The translations under genes were made by a program, and so were the position numbers. Below are positions 42,403 through 51,604 of a stretch of DNA of 64,000 nucleotides, one piece after another. The stretch is from Alkalicoccus daliensis (GTDB lineage Bacteria; Bacillota; Bacilli; Bacillales; Salisediminibacteriaceae), in the NCBI RefSeq assembly GCF_900103955.1, contig NZ_FNIL01000003.1, positions 62,001 to 126,000 on the forward strand, in the 5' to 3' direction. The notes beneath the pieces were generated by a model that was not told where the DNA came from, did no database searches, and saw only the letters and a program-made list of their open reading frames with translations. Position 1 is the first letter of the stretch. Every line of letters begins with the position of its first letter.

Positions 42403-42837
42403 TTATATTTTTTCCGTTCCTTCTCCTTGTTCAGGAATATTCTTTATAGGAACCTCTCCCTGTTTCATGTCAAGATGTTTGGTCTTCTGAGATGCTTCGT
42501 CAATTAATTCTTTCCATTCTCCTCCAACATTATAAAGAACACTTCTTACTTCATCCAGGTGACCTTTCATCTTCTGCGATGTATCAACCAGCTGTTTTAC
42601 GTCCTGTGATGCGCGGTCCATAATATCAGAAATCTGATTGCCTGAGGACTGCAGATTCTTCATTACCGCTTCCCGGTTCTCTTTTACAAGTGTAACAAGT
42701 TCCTTTATTTGGGAAGTAGATGTATTTGCTGCTCTGCTGACATTATGTCTTGCTTTTTCATTTGATGCGACTGCTGCGGCTCCAGCTAACAATCCAAGTA
42801 CTGTTCCGCTTACTATTATTTTAGAACTTTTACCCAT
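42403..42837 (-). CDS. YtxH-domain membrane-associated protein
   Basis: 144 aa. A glycine/alanine-rich helix (IIVSGTVLGLLAGAAAVASN, about 7-26) is followed by EKARHNVSRA, the YtxH pattern, and a long helical region with ASQDVKQLVDTSQKMKGHLD. Proteins of this type are peripheral or single-span membrane proteins of unknown function, often stress-induced. GGAGGCG precedes the ATG. It has its own terminator. Confidence 0.75.
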   Translation of the reverse strand: MGKSSKIIVSGTVLGLLAGAAAVASNEKARHNVSRAANTSTSQIKELVTLVKENREAVMKNLQSSGNQISDIMDRASQDVKQLVDTSQKMKGHLDEVRSVLYNVGGEWKELIDEASQKTKHLDMKQGEVPIKNIPEQGEGTEKI

Positions 42838-42979
42838 AGGTCTTTCGCCTCCACTTCTATAATCTTCCTTATACTTAACTATTCTATATCACTTTTTTGA
42901 ATCCTCCAAACCTGTGTTCATTAACCAGCAGTGAATTTATTATCTTTTTCTTCTTTTTTGATATTTTTTTACTATCCAC

Positions 42980-43960
42980 CTATTGTTTAACAGGTTGGTG
43001 CTGTGAATAATACAGCTTCCCATCTTTCCAGTGTTTCTTTACCCTTTCTTCCTGCTGCAGCAGATCCAGATGCCCCTGCGTCTCTGAAAACGTAAGGTCC
43101 GGCTGCTTCATAAAAATTTCCGGATAAACCTTTCTGCATAAGTCCATGACTGTAAAAGATTCCGTCCCTATTTTTTCATAGAACATTTCCGCTTTTGATA
43201 GCTGGCTTTCCAGTCTTTTAATAATAAGTTCTTTTGGTGCACTTATCCTTTTTCCGTGACCTGAGTATACGATAGAAGCTTGCAGACATTTTTTTAATGA
43301 GTCTCTGTATTGAAGTAATGTTTCAGGACGTTTTTCCACAGGAGAATAGGGCGCTTCCAGAATTGCGTTAGAGGAAATATGAGAAATAATATGATCTCCT
43401 GCTATTAACACTCCATCTTCTTTTCTGATAAGTGAGATATGGGTCTGGGCATGACCTGGAGTTTCAAGCACTTTCCAGCCAGTGAGACCCTGTATGGTCC
43501 CCTCCTCTTCACTTACTTCTTTATGAAGTTCTGCAGGCTTCACATAAGTCATATATGATTGATGCTGTTTTTTTATTTGTTGGATGAAAGTTTCTTCCAT
43601 TCCATTTTCCTGATAAAACGCCTCAAAAAATTGATATACGTTTTTATAATGCGCTTCGTCTTTAGATAACCAGGGGCGAAGCTTTTTATGTCCGGAAATC
43701 ACAGCTGATCCAGAAAACAAGTATGCCAGTCCTACATGGTCAGGGTGATGATGTGTAAGTATCAGCTGATCTATATCATGAATTTTCAATTCCGCTTCTG
43801 CCAGTCCAGATCTTAATGCCTCTTCTGCTTCCACAGTAGCAGGGCCGGTATCTACCAAAATATTCTGCTCTCCTTTTATTAAATAGGCATTCACCGTCCC
43901 CACTAAAAAAGGGGTAGGAATCTTTATGGGATGAATTGTTTCAGTTTTTATAGTATTCAT
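42980..43960 (-). CDS. Metallo-beta-lactamase-fold hydrolase with C-terminal winged helix
   Basis: 326 aa. LILTHHHPDHVG (about 67-78) is the HxHxDH metal motif, LETPGHAQTHISL the next histidine, LIAGDHIISH the bridging aspartate and YSGHGKRI the last ligand. After residue 235 comes a helical domain like the winged helix of LACTB2-type proteins. The gene is complete, unlike the short homologue at 4582. The substrate is unknown; RNA or thioester hydrolysis is possible. AAAGGAG precedes the ATG. Confidence 0.85.
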   Translation of the reverse strand: MNTIKTETIHPIKIPTPFLVGTVNAYLIKGEQNILVDTGPATVEAEEALRSGLAEAELKIHDIDQLILTHHHPDHVGLAYLFSGSAVISGHKKLRPWLSKDEAHYKNVYQFFEAFYQENGMEETFIQQIKKQHQSYMTYVKPAELHKEVSEEEGTIQGLTGWKVLETPGHAQTHISLIRKEDGVLIAGDHIISHISSNAILEAPYSPVEKRPETLLQYRDSLKKCLQASIVYSGHGKRISAPKELIIKRLESQLSKAEMFYEKIGTESFTVMDLCRKVYPEIFMKQPDLTFSETQGHLDLLQQEERVKKHWKDGKLYYSQHQPVKQ

Positions 43961-44217
43961 ATCCGGTTCTCCTTTAGTCTATCTTATATTTGACTTCTTT
44001 TATGAATAAAGCAAGGAATGAAGATTTTTTGGATCGTTATCAGACTTTACAAAATAGCTGCCTGTGTATGAACTTAAGAGATACAATTCACGAAATAATT
44101 ATTAAAATTTACAAAACATTTTTAAAAGTTCTTAATTTTGTAACAATTCTGTTATTAAAATTTCATAATCTTTATGTATACTTGTTAGTGAAGTCACAAA
44201 CAAAGGATGGATAATAA

Positions 44218-44361
44218 ATGCGAAAACCTATACGTACGTCTTTTGATGAGCTGGTAGAACAAAATAAACTGGAAATAATGCAGGATGCACAGGCAATTTC
44301 TTCTATTGAAGAAAAACTGGATAACAAGTATCGTCAGCAGTTTGAGCAGCAGAAAGATTAA
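44218..44361 (+). CDS. FbpB-family small basic protein
   Basis: 47 aa, a small gene easily overlooked. MRKPIRTSFDELVEQNKLEI then MQDAQAISSIEEKLDNKYRQ matches the FbpB family: a basic start, S-F-D/E-x-L-V-x-x-N-K, then I-E-E-K-L/I. In B. subtilis FbpB is an iron-starvation protein acting with a small RNA. AAAGGATGG precedes the ATG and a terminator follows directly. No Fur box was seen upstream, so iron control is not shown. Confidence 0.75.
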   Translation: MRKPIRTSFDELVEQNKLEIMQDAQAISSIEEKLDNKYRQQFEQQKD

Positions 44362-44371
44362 TTTTTAAAGA

Positions 44372-44408
44372 AAACCCATCTACAGCGTCTGCTTTGATGG
44401 GCTTTTTT
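44372..44408 (+). terminator. Terminator after the FbpB-like gene
   Basis: AACCCATC pairs with GATGGGCTT, with a 13-base loop, followed by TTTTTT. Plus strand, 11 bp behind the stop codon. Confidence 0.8.
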
Positions 44409-44412
44409 ACGT

Positions 44413-44745
44413 TTAATTTTGATATTTTTTTATAAGTGACTGGAATTTAAGCGCGTGAGATACATCCCCTTTAATTTTAAGTTTGCCGCTCATATACGCC
44501 ATAGTTGCATTTAAATCATCGTTCGCCAGTTTTTGAAAGTATTCTTCCTTCATTTCCATTACGAGTTTTGGCTCCCATTGAGCACTGCTGCTGTATTCGG
44601 CCTTTCCCTGATCAATACGCAGCTGATAGATTCCTTCTTTTTCATCCGTAATCCGGAATTCATATGTGTAAGTTAAATCCTCAATATGCTCAGGATTTTT
44701 TTCCATTTTTTCTGTAAACTCCTGTAAAGCTGCTTCCACTGACAT
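44413..44745 (-). CDS. SCP2 sterol-binding-domain protein
   Basis: 110 aa from the ATG behind GGAGG. The pattern TYTYEFRITDEKEGIYQLRI followed by PKLVMEMKEEYFQKLANDDL then TMAYMSGKLKIKGDVSHALK is the SCP2 fold, in which a hydrophobic tunnel binds lipids or acyl chains. It is the whole protein, as in other small bacterial SCP2 proteins. The ligand is unknown. It is convergent with the FbpB-like gene. Confidence 0.82.
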   Translation of the reverse strand: MSVEAALQEFTEKMEKNPEHIEDLTYTYEFRITDEKEGIYQLRIDQGKAEYSSSAQWEPKLVMEMKEEYFQKLANDDLNATMAYMSGKLKIKGDVSHALKFQSLIKKYQN

Positions 44746-45076
44746 ATGCAACGCCTCCTGTAATTTATGAATGAACAGCCATTCAATTTAAAGTAATTAT
44801 AGCTGACTTTTTGCATTATGTATAGATAAGACCCTAAAATAGATTTTGTACAATTCATCTGAAATAATAAGAATAACAGCAACTTTTTTGTTATCTAAAA
44901 GTTTTCACAGGCGGAATTCAGTTAGCGTAAAAAGGGAATCATCAGAAAAAGCATTCTTCAGCCTTTTATATTAACGAGCTGCTAATATATTTGTAACTTT
45001 TTTCTAGTATATGTGTGCAATTAATGATAAGCTGTTCTTTTGTGAAAAGTTATTTGAAGAATGGAGTCTGCTATTT
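44746..45076. other. Gene-free stretch upstream of the YczE-like gene
   Basis: AT-rich intergenic DNA between divergent genes. I see no RNA, repeat or clear operator. Confidence 0.5.
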
Positions 45077-45688
45077 ATGAAAAGATTTTATATAATCAGT
45101 ACCTTTTATTTACTCGGCCTTATTTCCGTATCGTTTGGTATCAGTTTAATTCTGCTTTCCGAACTGGGTGCCGGCCCGTGGGATGCATTTTTTGTAGCAC
45201 TGCAGCAGAATTTAGGACTTACCGTCGGGAGCTGGACATTTATTATTGGATTTATTCTTATATTAATCAATGGGCTGCTGTTAAAACAAAGACCTGATTT
45301 TTCTGCGTTAATTACAATGTTCCTAATTGGCAGCTTTCTTGATTTCTGGCTGATTTTTGTATTTATTGATATGGAGCTTTCCTTACTGACATTTCGTTTT
45401 CTTGCCCTTTTTGCCGGAATTTTCTGCATAGGTGCCGGAGTAGCCTCCTATATGCAGTCTAACTTTGCCCGCAATCCAATTGATCACTCTATGATTGTAT
45501 TTCATACGCTCACAGGAAAAAGCCTGGCGTTTTCTAAAACATTTTTGGAGGTTTCTGTCCTTTTGATTGCTTTAATTATCGGTGGACCTATCGGACTTGG
45601 CACAGTGATCATCGCCTTTGGAATTGGTCCCTTAATTCAATTTTTCCATAAGAGAGTTACCACTTTCCGTGTAAGACTTACTGGTTGA
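45077..45688 (+). CDS. YczE/YitT-type membrane protein
   Basis: 203 aa from the ATG preceded by GGAG (an in-frame start 22 codons earlier has no site). Five membrane helices. SFGISLILLSELGAGPWDAF in the first half is the signature of the YczE/YyaS family, polytopic membrane proteins of unknown function; one relative affects lipopeptide production in Bacillus. NFARNPIDHSMIVFH is in a loop. It has its own terminator. Confidence 0.8.
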   Translation: MKRFYIISTFYLLGLISVSFGISLILLSELGAGPWDAFFVALQQNLGLTVGSWTFIIGFILILINGLLLKQRPDFSALITMFLIGSFLDFWLIFVFIDMELSLLTFRFLALFAGIFCIGAGVASYMQSNFARNPIDHSMIVFHTLTGKSLAFSKTFLEVSVLLIALIIGGPIGLGTVIIAFGIGPLIQFFHKRVTTFRVRLTG

Positions 45689-45693
45689 ATTGA

Positions 45694-45730
45694 AAAAAGC
45701 AGGCGTCCCGGTACGGGAGCCTGCTTTTTG
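45694..45730 (+). terminator. Terminator after the YczE-like gene
   Basis: AAAAAGCAGGC and GCCTGCTTTTT arms enclose a TCCCG/CGGGA inner stem, and are followed by TTTTTG. The 45731-45932 interval beyond shows nothing. Confidence 0.9.
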
Positions 45731-45932
45731 TACTTCTTCGTTATATTCGTTCGGGCGAGTACGCCGCGGTAAAAATCAATAAAAGGAAGCTTCTCAACGA
45801 AAGCCCTACCTCTCTTTCATCCTCACAGTTCCTTGACTGCGCCGGTCTTACTAATCTTTCATGGATTCCAGAGTCTTTAATTCGCCTAAACGATGTTCCT
45901 GTTTCAAAAGCACTTTATATAGAATAGCTTAA

Positions 45933-46655
45933 TTACATTTTTTTGTCAACGTTTTTCTGTACCTGCCTTTGAATTTCGGCTGCCAGTGTCTGCAGATCGA
46001 CTTTCCCCTCTTGATGGATACGGATTGGTTTTCCGTAAATAATTTTCACATCCGCAGGTTTCATTATTCCGTTATTTGCTTCCATTAATTTATAGGAGCC
46101 GCTGATTGAAACAGGGACAATTGCTACTTTGGAAAGTGTGGCAAGCTTCAGGCTCCCTATTTTAAAATCATTAACCTCAGCACTTTTACTTCTCGTGCCT
46201 TCCGGAAACACCACCATGCTGTTCCCATCTTCTAATTTATTTGCAGCGGTTCTGATAGCCTGCACTGCTTTTCTTCTGTCTGCTCTGTCAATAAAGACAC
46301 AGCCCATCACCTCCATCCAGGGAGAAATAAGGGGAATTTTTTTTACTTCTATTTTTGAAAGAAACCCTATTTTTCTGCCGGCAGAAGAAAGCAAAATAGG
46401 TATGTCGAAGTTCCCCTGATGATTACTGACAAATAATACTGGTTCCTTTTGAGGGAGATATTCAAGACCTCTTATTTCCAACCTTGCGCCTGCAAGCTTT
46501 AACAAACGCCGTGACCAGCGCTCTGCTTTTCCTTTTACATAATCGCCAGCTTTATTTTTATCTTTTTTATACATCATTTCTGCTTTTTTTATACCGGGAG
46601 AAATAACCAATAAATATATCATAAAATAAACAAACCATAATCCAGTACGAACCAT
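45933..46655 (-). CDS. plsC: 1-acyl-sn-glycerol-3-phosphate acyltransferase
   Basis: 240 aa from the ATG behind GAAGGTTG. An N-terminal membrane helix precedes the acyltransferase motifs: NHQGNFD (H-x4-D), FIDRADRRKAVQ, FPEGTRSK and VPVSISGS. It makes phosphatidic acid from lysophosphatidate in the membrane. The length is typical. It is divergent from acyP. Confidence 0.9.
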   Translation of the reverse strand: MVRTGLWFVYFMIYLLVISPGIKKAEMMYKKDKNKAGDYVKGKAERWSRRLLKLAGARLEIRGLEYLPQKEPVLFVSNHQGNFDIPILLSSAGRKIGFLSKIEVKKIPLISPWMEVMGCVFIDRADRRKAVQAIRTAANKLEDGNSMVVFPEGTRSKSAEVNDFKIGSLKLATLSKVAIVPVSISGSYKLMEANNGIMKPADVKIIYGKPIRIHQEGKVDLQTLAAEIQRQVQKNVDKKM

Positions 46656-46768
46656 CTTATCACAACCTTCTTCATTTACTACTTCCATAGTATAAATAAA
46701 ACAGATGTGTAAAAACAACTATGGAAGGGAATTCAAATAATTACTTAAGTAAAAAGAGGAGGGGAAAT

Positions 46769-47041
46769 ATGCCGAGATATGATATTACTGTTACCGGAAG
46801 AGTACAGGGAGTCGGATTCAGATATTTTGCACAATTAGAAGCGAAGCAGCGTGAATTAACAGGCTGGGTGAAAAATGAAGATGATGGTTCAGTCCGTATG
46901 GAAGCAGAAGGAAAAGAGGAAGCATTAAATAACTTTATCCGGGCACTTGCACAGGCGCGCTATCCTGCAGAGGTGGACGATATTATCCCCCTTACTATTG
47001 AAAGTGTGGAAACAGAATCAGATTTCCGGATAATTCATTAA
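46769..47041 (+). CDS. acyP: Acylphosphatase
   Basis: 90 aa from the ATG behind AGGAGGGG. VTGRVQGVGFRYFAQLEAKQ holds the phosphate-binding loop and catalytic arginine, and GWVKNEDDGSVRMEAEG the catalytic asparagine. It hydrolyses carboxyl phosphates. Complete family length. It is a single gene ending at a strong hairpin. Confidence 0.95.
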   Translation: MPRYDITVTGRVQGVGFRYFAQLEAKQRELTGWVKNEDDGSVRMEAEGKEEALNNFIRALAQARYPAEVDDIIPLTIESVETESDFRIIH

Positions 47042-47045
47042 TACG

Positions 47046-47090
47046 AAAAGCAACTCCCGCCAACTGTAAATCATGGCGGGAGTTGCTTTT
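47046..47090. terminator. Bidirectional terminator between acyP and the LLM oxidoreductase
   Basis: AAAAGCAACTCCCGCC and its exact complement form a 16-bp stem with a 13-base loop, flanked by A/T runs on both sides. Confidence 0.9.
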
Positions 47091-47102
47091 ATGGAATATT
47101 TA

Positions 47103-48098
47103 TCAGTTAAACATATCTTTCACCAGTTCATAAGACCTTAAGCGGTCCTCATGATAATAAGTTATGGTACATATCATTATTTCTTTTGTTTTATATCTTT
47201 CTGCGAATTCTTCCAGCTGTGCTCTTACTTGTGCTGGACTCCCGATAATCATACGCTTTCGGTTTTCTTTTATTCGGTCTTTTTCATACTCCGTAAAATT
47301 ATATATGCTTGCTTGAGCAGGGTCCGGTGTACCGGCGAGGCTCATTCCCTTCGCCAGAGTAAGCATGGAAAGGTCCAGGCTTGAAGCGATGTACTGAGCC
47401 TTCCTTTCGGTATCCGCACAAACTACAAATACTGTCACTATATGCTCAGCCTCCCGCAGATAGGAAGATGGCTGAAACAGTTCCTGGTAAAGCTCCACTG
47501 AATCTGTTCCTCCTTCCTCATTTATAAAATGAGCGTAATTGTAAGGCAGTCCTTTCTCAGCTGCTAATGCTGCACTTGCAGCGCTCGATCCTAAGATCCA
47601 AAGCGGAGGCACTGAAGAATTCACCGGTGCTGCAAGAGCCTCGCCATACGCATATTCAGGAATAGGCTTATAGTGCAGATAATGAAGCAGATCATCTACC
47701 TGGCGGGGAAATAAGTCAGCCCGCCGGGGAGTGCCCCCGCTGAGTGCCAATGTTGCTCTCGGCATTCCACCAGGCGCCCTTCCCATCCCTGCGTCTATTC
47801 TTCCTGGGAACAATCCCTCCAGTAAATGAAAGTTCTCAGCAATTTTAAAAGGGCTGTAATGTGTCAGCATCACCCCGCCGCTCCCTATTCTTATATTTTT
47901 CGTATGCGCTCCCAAGTAAGAGAGCAGCACTTCAGGAGAGGAACCTCCCAATGACTGGGAATCATGATGTTCTGATACCCAAAAACGATGATAGCCCCAC
48001 TCTTCCGCTTTTTGTGCAAGATCTTTTGAGTTCTGCAAAGCTGCTACTGCACTAAATCCATCAGCAACTGGTGTCTGATCTAAAATACTAATCCTCAT
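47103..48098 (-). CDS. LLM-class flavin-dependent oxidoreductase
   Basis: 331 aa from the ATG behind AGGAGGG. The luciferase-like TIM-barrel begins ISILDQTPVADGFSA, with AEEWGYHRFWVSEHH, SSPEVLLSYLG, IRIGSGGVMLTHYSPFKIAE and GRIDAGMGRAPGG as the MsnO8-type family blocks. It uses reduced FMN or F420 to oxidise an unknown substrate. It stands alone. Confidence 0.9.
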   Translation of the reverse strand: MRISILDQTPVADGFSAVAALQNSKDLAQKAEEWGYHRFWVSEHHDSQSLGGSSPEVLLSYLGAHTKNIRIGSGGVMLTHYSPFKIAENFHLLEGLFPGRIDAGMGRAPGGMPRATLALSGGTPRRADLFPRQVDDLLHYLHYKPIPEYAYGEALAAPVNSSVPPLWILGSSAASAALAAEKGLPYNYAHFINEEGGTDSVELYQELFQPSSYLREAEHIVTVFVVCADTERKAQYIASSLDLSMLTLAKGMSLAGTPDPAQASIYNFTEYEKDRIKENRKRMIIGSPAQVRAQLEEFAERYKTKEIMICTITYYHEDRLRSYELVKDMFN

Positions 48099-48390
48099 TA
48101 ATCTATCCCTCCTAAGCTTTATTATCTTTATAACTGCTGGAGCGTGTCCAATTATTTGATTTGAAATTCCATATATCAATCACAAAGATTTTTCGTAGGA
48201 ATTCTATTACACTTTCGGTATGATAGAAATAAAGAGCTCTACACTTTCTTGAAATTGCACAGCTGATTACTTATATTATGTATGAGAATCTGAGCGGCAT
48301 CTACAAATGTGAAGCAGCCTCTATTTCTACCTGCCCACAGGAATTTCACCCTGCAAATTATTGTCTTTTTTTATGAAGATTGGTTCCTCG

Positions 48391-48551
48391 CCACGAAGTA
48401 TAGTTGACGAATGAATTTATTTATATTCACTAAAATGGAGAAAGAATGTTACGGGAACGCTCCGTCTGAAACGCAGGTCTTTATATGATGTGTATAGTAA
48501 ATTTCTGCGTTGCAATAAATCACAGACTTGCCTGTCAACTACACGTCGTGG
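48391..48551. repeat. 161-bp element with terminal inverted repeats
   Basis: CCACGAAGTATAGTTGAC (48391-48408) and the complement of 48534-48551 differ at only two positions. Inside lies a second stem, AACGCAG (48470-48476) with CTGCGTT (48505-48511). No coding frame is seen. It could be a MITE-like remnant or one long RNA hairpin. The rest of 48099-48626 is AT-rich without features. Confidence 0.5.
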
Positions 48552-48626
48552 TGATGAGCCTGAAAATTAATTATTATAGTTTAAAATGCTTTTGAAATCA
48601 GTTTTCTCAAGAAAGGAATTGAAATA

Positions 48627-49820
48627 ATGAACATACGCAGAATGAAAGCTGCAGAAGCCGAGAAAGCCCTGATTATGTCGGAATTTGCATTTCAATATAC
48701 TTTATCTGAAGATGAAAGAAGAGCTCGGCTTGCAGATATGAATCCCCATGAAACATGGATAGCAGAAGAAGACGGTGAAATTTTATCCAAAGCAGCGGTT
48801 CTTCCGCTTCACGTATATATGTATGGTCTTGCTATCCCTGCCGGTGGAGTTTCTGGTGTCGCTACATGGCCGGAACACCGAAGGAAAGGTATTGTAGCAG
48901 AATTATTAACTCACTCGTTGAAGGAAATGAAAGAGCAGGGACAGCTTCTTTCGCTTCTCTACCCTTTTTCTATACCTTTTTACAGAAAATATGGCTGGGA
49001 GCTGTTTGCAGACCGGGAAAAAATCACTTTAACCAGAGAACAGTTTCCTCTTAAAGAAAGCTGTGAAGGTGAATGCAGGCGCATCAGCCAGGACGCTAAA
49101 ATAATTGGTCCGGTATATGATGAGTGGGCCTCGAAAAGAAATGGCACCATCGTCCGCACTGCAGAGTGGTGGAAAAAATCTGTTTTCAAAAGAAAAAAAG
49201 GAATAATTGCAGCTTATTTTCGAGAGGGCGTCTGCAGAGGCTACTTGATTTATGAAGTGAAAGATCAGCATATGCAGATAGACGAAATTATCTGGCTTGA
49301 CCCGGATGCAAGAAAAGGCCTTTTCTCTTTTATCCGTAACCATGATTCGATGGCTGAAAAAGTCTCTATTATTACCGGAGCGCACGATATCTTTCCTTTT
49401 CTGCTTCCGGATCCAAAAGCCGAACGTGTTTTGTCCTCCTACTTTATGGCGAGAATAGTTGACTGCGAAACTTTGCTGGCGCTTGTTCCTTTTCAGCTGG
49501 AAACCAACGAAAGCATTATACTTCATGTATCTGACAGTATCTGTGCCTGGAACGTAGGCACTTATATTATTTCTGCTTCTGCAGGAACACCTGCCAGAGT
49601 TCGTTTTTTCCCTCTTCAGAGCGAGGAAAATACAATATCCAGACAGCTTCCCAGTAAAGGAATAACACTGGATATCAATAACCTGTCCGCTGTTGTTATG
49701 GGAGCGCAGTCTGCAGAAAAGCTGTGGGAGGAACAGTATATTGAAGGTGATGAGGAATCCGTTAGGCTTTTTACGAAAGCTGTCCCTGCAAAAAATGCAT
49801 TTATTTATGACTTCTTTTAA
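48627..49820 (+). CDS. Eis-type GNAT N-acetyltransferase
   Basis: 397 aa. An N-terminal GNAT domain with GGVSGVATWPEHRRKGIVAE (the acetyl-CoA loop, about 72-91) is followed by the second GNAT-like domain and a C-terminal SCP2-like domain of Eis proteins. PFSIPFYRKYGWELF is another family block. Eis enzymes acetylate amines, including aminoglycosides in some species; that is not shown here. AAAGGAATTG precedes the ATG. It is followed by a small membrane-protein gene. Confidence 0.85.
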   Translation: MNIRRMKAAEAEKALIMSEFAFQYTLSEDERRARLADMNPHETWIAEEDGEILSKAAVLPLHVYMYGLAIPAGGVSGVATWPEHRRKGIVAELLTHSLKEMKEQGQLLSLLYPFSIPFYRKYGWELFADREKITLTREQFPLKESCEGECRRISQDAKIIGPVYDEWASKRNGTIVRTAEWWKKSVFKRKKGIIAAYFREGVCRGYLIYEVKDQHMQIDEIIWLDPDARKGLFSFIRNHDSMAEKVSIITGAHDIFPFLLPDPKAERVLSSYFMARIVDCETLLALVPFQLETNESIILHVSDSICAWNVGTYIISASAGTPARVRFFPLQSEENTISRQLPSKGITLDINNLSAVVMGAQSAEKLWEEQYIEGDEESVRLFTKAVPAKNAFIYDFF

Positions 49821-49856
49821 ACGAAGGATCATATTTTATACTGAGGAGTGTTTAAA

Positions 49857-50156
49857 ATGAAGTCTCTGTTTTTAACTTTTTTCACCAAATTGTATGGTCC
49901 GGTGCCTGAAAATTCATCACTGCGCCTCTATTATTGGATCACTGCAGGTATCTTTTTCGTTCCATTATTTCTCTCCCCATTTTTCTTTATCAGCTACTTC
50001 TTACAGGGAGGACCAGAGTATGCATTTACTTACGGGCTCCTGATGCTTGCAGTAGTCTGGATATTCATGCCGATCTTTTTCAGGCTTATTATGCGCATGA
50101 ATCGCTTTCTATATAAATCTACAGAAGATAATGTTGATAAAAGAAAAGATAAATAA
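49857..50156 (+). CDS. Small two-helix membrane protein, unknown
   Basis: 99 aa from the ATG behind GAGGAG. Two hydrophobic helices at about 25-48 and 58-82, with a basic and acidic tail (DNVDKRKDK). No family was recognised. It lies 36 bp behind the Eis-like gene and before a terminator, so it is probably in the same transcript. Confidence 0.65.
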   Translation: MKSLFLTFFTKLYGPVPENSSLRLYYWITAGIFFVPLFLSPFFFISYFLQGGPEYAFTYGLLMLAVVWIFMPIFFRLIMRMNRFLYKSTEDNVDKRKDK

Positions 50157-50166
50157 AGGTATCATC

Positions 50167-50216
50167 AAAAAAATGCTGCTTCATGGGAGAAAAATTCTCC
50201 TGAAGCAGCATTTTTT
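50167..50216. terminator. Bidirectional terminator
   Basis: AAATGCTGCTTCA (50171-50183) and TGAAGCAGCATTT (50201-50213) with an inner GGAGA/TCTCC stem, bordered by A-run and T-run. It serves the membrane protein gene and the convergent aldehyde dehydrogenase gene. Confidence 0.9.
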
Positions 50217-50230
50217 ATCATATGCAGATT

Positions 50231-51604
50231 TTATTCCCACATTTTCCGTAAAGTTTTAATTGTATTTTGAGACTGATTGTAACGAAGCGGAAGATCGAAC
50301 TTCGTCGTCTGCTTCAAAATACTTTTCCTGTGAGTAAATGTATCAAAGCTGTCTTTCCCGTGATATGCTCCGTGCCCGCTTTCCCCTACTCCGCCGAACG
50401 GCAGATAAGGAGAGGTAATGTGCATGATCGTATCATTAACACATCCTCCTCCAAACGTGAGGTTATTCAGCACAAGTTCTTCTGTATCTTTATTATCTGT
50501 GAATAAATACAAAGCAAGTGGATTCGGACGTTCCCTTACATATTCGATAACTTCATGCTCGTACTGGTAGGATACGATGGGAAGGATCGGGCCAAAAATT
50601 TCGTCTTCCATGACCGCATCCTCCATCTGCACATCCATCATAATCGTCGGTTCCATTTTTCTATTGTCTCTGTCATATCCACCGCCGTAAAGAATTTTCT
50701 CTTTATTCAGCATCGCTGCCAGCCTGTCTACATGGGCTTCTGAAATGATCCTCGGATAACTGCGCTTCCCTCTTACTTCAGGTCCGAAAAACTTCTTGGT
50801 GTACTGTACCAGAAGCTTTAAAAATTTCCGGCGGGAAGATTCATGGATTAATACGTAGTCGGGTGCTACGCAGGTTTGTCCCGCATTTAAAAATTTGCCC
50901 CATACAATTCTTTTAGCCGCAAGCTTTAAATTAGCGTCTTCTGTTACAATTGCAGGATTCTTCCCTCCCAGCTCCAGGGTGACAGGCGTTAAGTTTTCAG
51001 CAGCCTGTGCCATGACTTTTTTGCCGGTATGTTTTGAACCAGTAAAGAAAATATAATCCAGCTTCTGGCTCAGCAGGGATTTTGAAACTTCTGCGTCTCC
51101 TTCCACTACAACTATGTATTCTTCAGGAAAAGTAGAAGCAATGATATCCCTGATTACCATACTTGTATGAGGTGTTAGTTCAGACGGCTTAATAATGGCT
51201 GTATTTCCGGCAGCCATTGCTCCCAGCAGAGGAGTCATCGCTAACTGGAAAGGATAATTCCAGGGACTGATAATTAGTGTTACTCCATAAGGATCTTTAT
51301 AGATATAACTTTTACTTCCAGTATGAGACAGGGGGGCTTTTTGTTTCTGCGGCGTTGCCCAGTAATCCAGGTTCTTTTGAATATCTTTCAATTCGCTGTA
51401 AAAAAAACCTATCTCCGTCAAATAGGATTCAAATTCCCCTTTATTTAAATCTTTTTTCAGGGCGTCCATTATCTCATGCTCCCGCTTCTGCACAGCCTCT
51501 TTTAAAAGCTGAAGCTGTCTTTTGCGAAAACCTATCCCCCTTGTTTTTCCAGTATAAAAATATTCTTTTTGATTTTTTACAAGTGTTTCTACCATACTTT
51601 CCAT
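50231..51604 (-). CDS. Aldehyde dehydrogenase (class 3 type)
   Basis: 457 aa. ISPWNYPFQLAMTPLLGAMA is the NAD-binding start, TLELGGKNPAIV holds the catalytic glutamate, and NAGQTCVAPDYVL the catalytic cysteine. The C-terminus (YHGKDSFDTFTHRKS) and total length match class 3 enzymes such as B. subtilis YwdH, which oxidise fatty or aromatic aldehydes. It has no operon partner. Confidence 0.92.
   Translation of the reverse strand: MESMVETLVKNQKEYFYTGKTRGIGFRKRQLQLLKEAVQKREHEIMDALKKDLNKGEFESYLTEIGFFYSELKDIQKNLDYWATPQKQKAPLSHTGSKSYIYKDPYGVTLIISPWNYPFQLAMTPLLGAMAAGNTAIIKPSELTPHTSMVIRDIIASTFPEEYIVVVEGDAEVSKSLLSQKLDYIFFTGSKHTGKKVMAQAAENLTPVTLELGGKNPAIVTEDANLKLAAKRIVWGKFLNAGQTCVAPDYVLIHESSRRKFLKLLVQYTKKFFGPEVRGKRSYPRIISEAHVDRLAAMLNKEKILYGGGYDRDNRKMEPTIMMDVQMEDAVMEDEIFGPILPIVSYQYEHEVIEYVRERPNPLALYLFTDNKDTEELVLNNLTFGGGCVNDTIMHITSPYLPFGGVGESGHGAYHGKDSFDTFTHRKSILKQTTKFDLPLRYNQSQNTIKTLRKMWE

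Noticed and set aside
48981-49832. 267-codon minus-strand frame opposite the Eis-like gene
   Set aside because: The plus-strand frame has intact GNAT motifs and a ribosome site; the antisense frame has neither.
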